From contig SBGG01000040.1 in the NCBI GenBank assembly GCA_006226685.1, forward strand, positions 1-64,000: 64,000 bases of DNA. Reading direction: 5' to 3'. Shown here one piece after another: positions 63,202-64,000 of this stretch; position 1 is the stretch's first letter, and each line of letters starts with the position of its first letter. This DNA is from Sphingomonadales bacterium (GTDB taxonomy: Bacteria; Pseudomonadota; Alphaproteobacteria; Sphingomonadales; Sphingomonadaceae). Both the position numbers and the translations under genes were made by a program. The notes beneath the pieces are model-generated. The model made no database searches. It was not told the origin of the DNA and worked only from the letters and a program-made list of their open reading frames with translations.

Positions 63202-63223
63202 GAAACGGCCCCGAAGGGGGCCG
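63202..63223 (-). terminator. Hairpin between rpsO and pnp
   Basis: CGGCCCC (63206-63212) pairs with GGGGCCG (63217-63223), and the minus strand continues TTTCG. It lies 17 bp after the rpsO stop and could attenuate read-through or mark an RNase III-type processing site, as known for rpsO-pnp in other bacteria. Confidence 0.65.
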
Positions 63224-63239
63224 CTTCACTTTGCCGACC

Positions 63240-63509
63240 TTATTTACGAAGGCCCAGCTTTGCGATCAGCGCCTCATAGCGGCCCTGATCCTTTTTCTTC
63301 AGATAATCGAGCAGCGAACGGCGCTTGTTGACCAACATCAACAAGCCGCGGCGGCTGTGATTATCCTTGTGATGCCCTTTGAAATGCTCGGTCAGGTTCA
63401 CGATACGCTCGGAGAGGATCGCAACCTGTACTTCCGGCGAACCGGTATCGCCCTCGGCGCGGGCATGTTCCTTGATCAGCGCTTCCTTGCGCTCAGCAGT
63501 AATCGACAT
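63240..63509 (-). CDS. rpsO: 30S ribosomal protein S15
   Basis: An 89-residue S15 of the normal length: [36 protein letters not shown], then [36 protein letters not shown]. The GDTGSPE loop and KDNHSRRGL helix are the rRNA-binding hallmarks. It sits between truB and pnp on one strand, the common truB-rpsO-pnp order, 17 bp after truB. Confidence 0.98.
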   Translation of the reverse strand: MSITAERKEALIKEHARAEGDTGSPEVQVAILSERIVNLTEHFKGHHKDNHSRRGLLMLVNKRRSLLDYLKKKDQGRYEALIAKLGLRK

Positions 63510-63526
63510 CGGGCTTCCTTTCTGAA

Positions 63527-64000
63527 CTAGAGATTGAAACCCCGCACGACCTTTATTTCCGGTCCGGTTCCTTCAACCAGCGCGACGGGCGTTTCGCCCT
63601 CCATCGCCAGCATCAGGCCCTGCCTGCGGGGGTTCCCGACGAGCACGCGCCCCTGACGGAGCGCGCCTGCCTCGGCGGGAGTGACGGGTAGAGCCGGGAT
63701 GTCGTCCAGCCCCGCCGTCAACGGCAGCATATACTGACCGATGCCGCGCTCCCTAGCAGCTTCCTGCAATTTGTCCAGTGGAATCGCCTGTTCCAGCGTG
63801 AACGGCCCCGCCTTCGTCCGGCGCAGCATCGTCACATGGCCGACCGTTCCCGCCGCCAGCGCAATGTCGCGGGCAAGGCTGCGGATATAGGTGCCCTTGG
63901 ACACGGCGGCGGTGAAAGTCGCGCTCTCACCGTCATAGGCGACCAGGTCCAGCATATGAATCGTCACCGCGCGGGATTTGAGGACCACGTCCTCCCCTGC
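63527..64000 (-). CDS. truB: tRNA pseudouridine synthase B, C-terminal part (runs off the window)
   Basis: About 157 residues of the C-terminal half are visible, and the frame remains open to the window edge. [41 protein letters not shown] is the TruB signature after the catalytic Asp domain, and the end has a short PUA-like region ([11 protein letters not shown] to IKVVRGFNL). The enzyme makes pseudouridine 55 in the T-loop of tRNAs. The catalytic Asp and start lie outside the window. Confidence 0.93.
   Translation of the reverse strand, partial: AGEDVVLKSRAVTIHMLDLVAYDGESATFTAAVSKGTYIRSLARDIALAAGTVGHVTMLRRTKAGPFTLEQAIPLDKLQEAARERGIGQYMLPLTAGLDDIPALPVTPAEAGALRQGRVLVGNPRRQGLMLAMEGETPVALVEGTGPEIKVVRGFNL

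Overview
The window is GC-rich chromosomal DNA from an alphaproteobacterium, most likely a sphingomonad (Sphingomonadales). The grounds are high-GC codon use, tight ATGA-type gene overlaps, and neighbourhoods I associate with sphingomonads from memory: glyQ-glyS-ppdK, pcm-popZ-valS, rplY-pth-ychF, mreBCD-mrdA-rodA, and a spore-coat-U chaperone-usher cluster. No database could be consulted.

Layout. 1-8.9 kb is an accessory sulfide/persulfide module. A rhodanese, an RND efflux adaptor, an RND pump and an ArsR-type regulator run leftwards from a shared promoter region near 5.92-6.04 kb. A sulfide:quinone-oxidoreductase-like flavoprotein, a DUF2892 membrane protein and a TolC channel run rightwards. 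A CxxCH haem lipoprotein lies beyond the regulator. The block is bracketed by two outward-facing copies of one short terminal repeat. 9.0-11.4 kb holds a secreted endonuclease/exonuclease/phosphatase-fold enzyme overlapping a probable outer-membrane barrel. 11.8-17.0 kb is a five-gene chaperone-usher system with three spore-coat-U pilin-like proteins. 17.1-19.6 kb is a DUF5690 transporter plus a TIGR03364-type FAD oxidase. 19.7-23.5 kb is an alcohol/aldehyde oxidation operon with an AcoR-like regulator.

23.6-33.4 kb is mostly housekeeping: tRNA-Arg, ppdK, glyS, glyQ, a TraB/GumN lipoprotein, rplY, pth and ychF. 33.4-37.0 kb holds a truncated haemoglobin, two His/Met-rich envelope proteins, a MaoC dehydratase, a 170-bp MITE and a lipoprotein. 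37.1-44.8 kb is mutL and the rod-shape operon mreB-mreC-mreD-mrdA-rodA. 44.8-51.6 kb is a LysR regulator and the NAD-dependent formate dehydrogenase operon fdsGBA-fdsD-fdhD. 51.7-59.1 kb has a PNPOx-fold stress protein, a small envelope protein, a decayed MITE, valS, popZ, pcm, 3-hydroxybutyrate dehydrogenase and a patatin lipase. 59.2-64 kb has a zinc metallopeptidase, a 58-bp minimal inverted-repeat element, pnp, rpsO and a truB that runs off the window.

The most unusual features are the split RND-TolC efflux system built into a sulfide-oxidation locus, and two unrelated families of TA-flanked small inverted-repeat elements whose tips repeatedly form the stop codon of a neighbouring gene. 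Others are a low-GC patch inside glyS and a perfect 19-bp palindrome overlapping the stop codon of the LysR gene upstream of fdsG.
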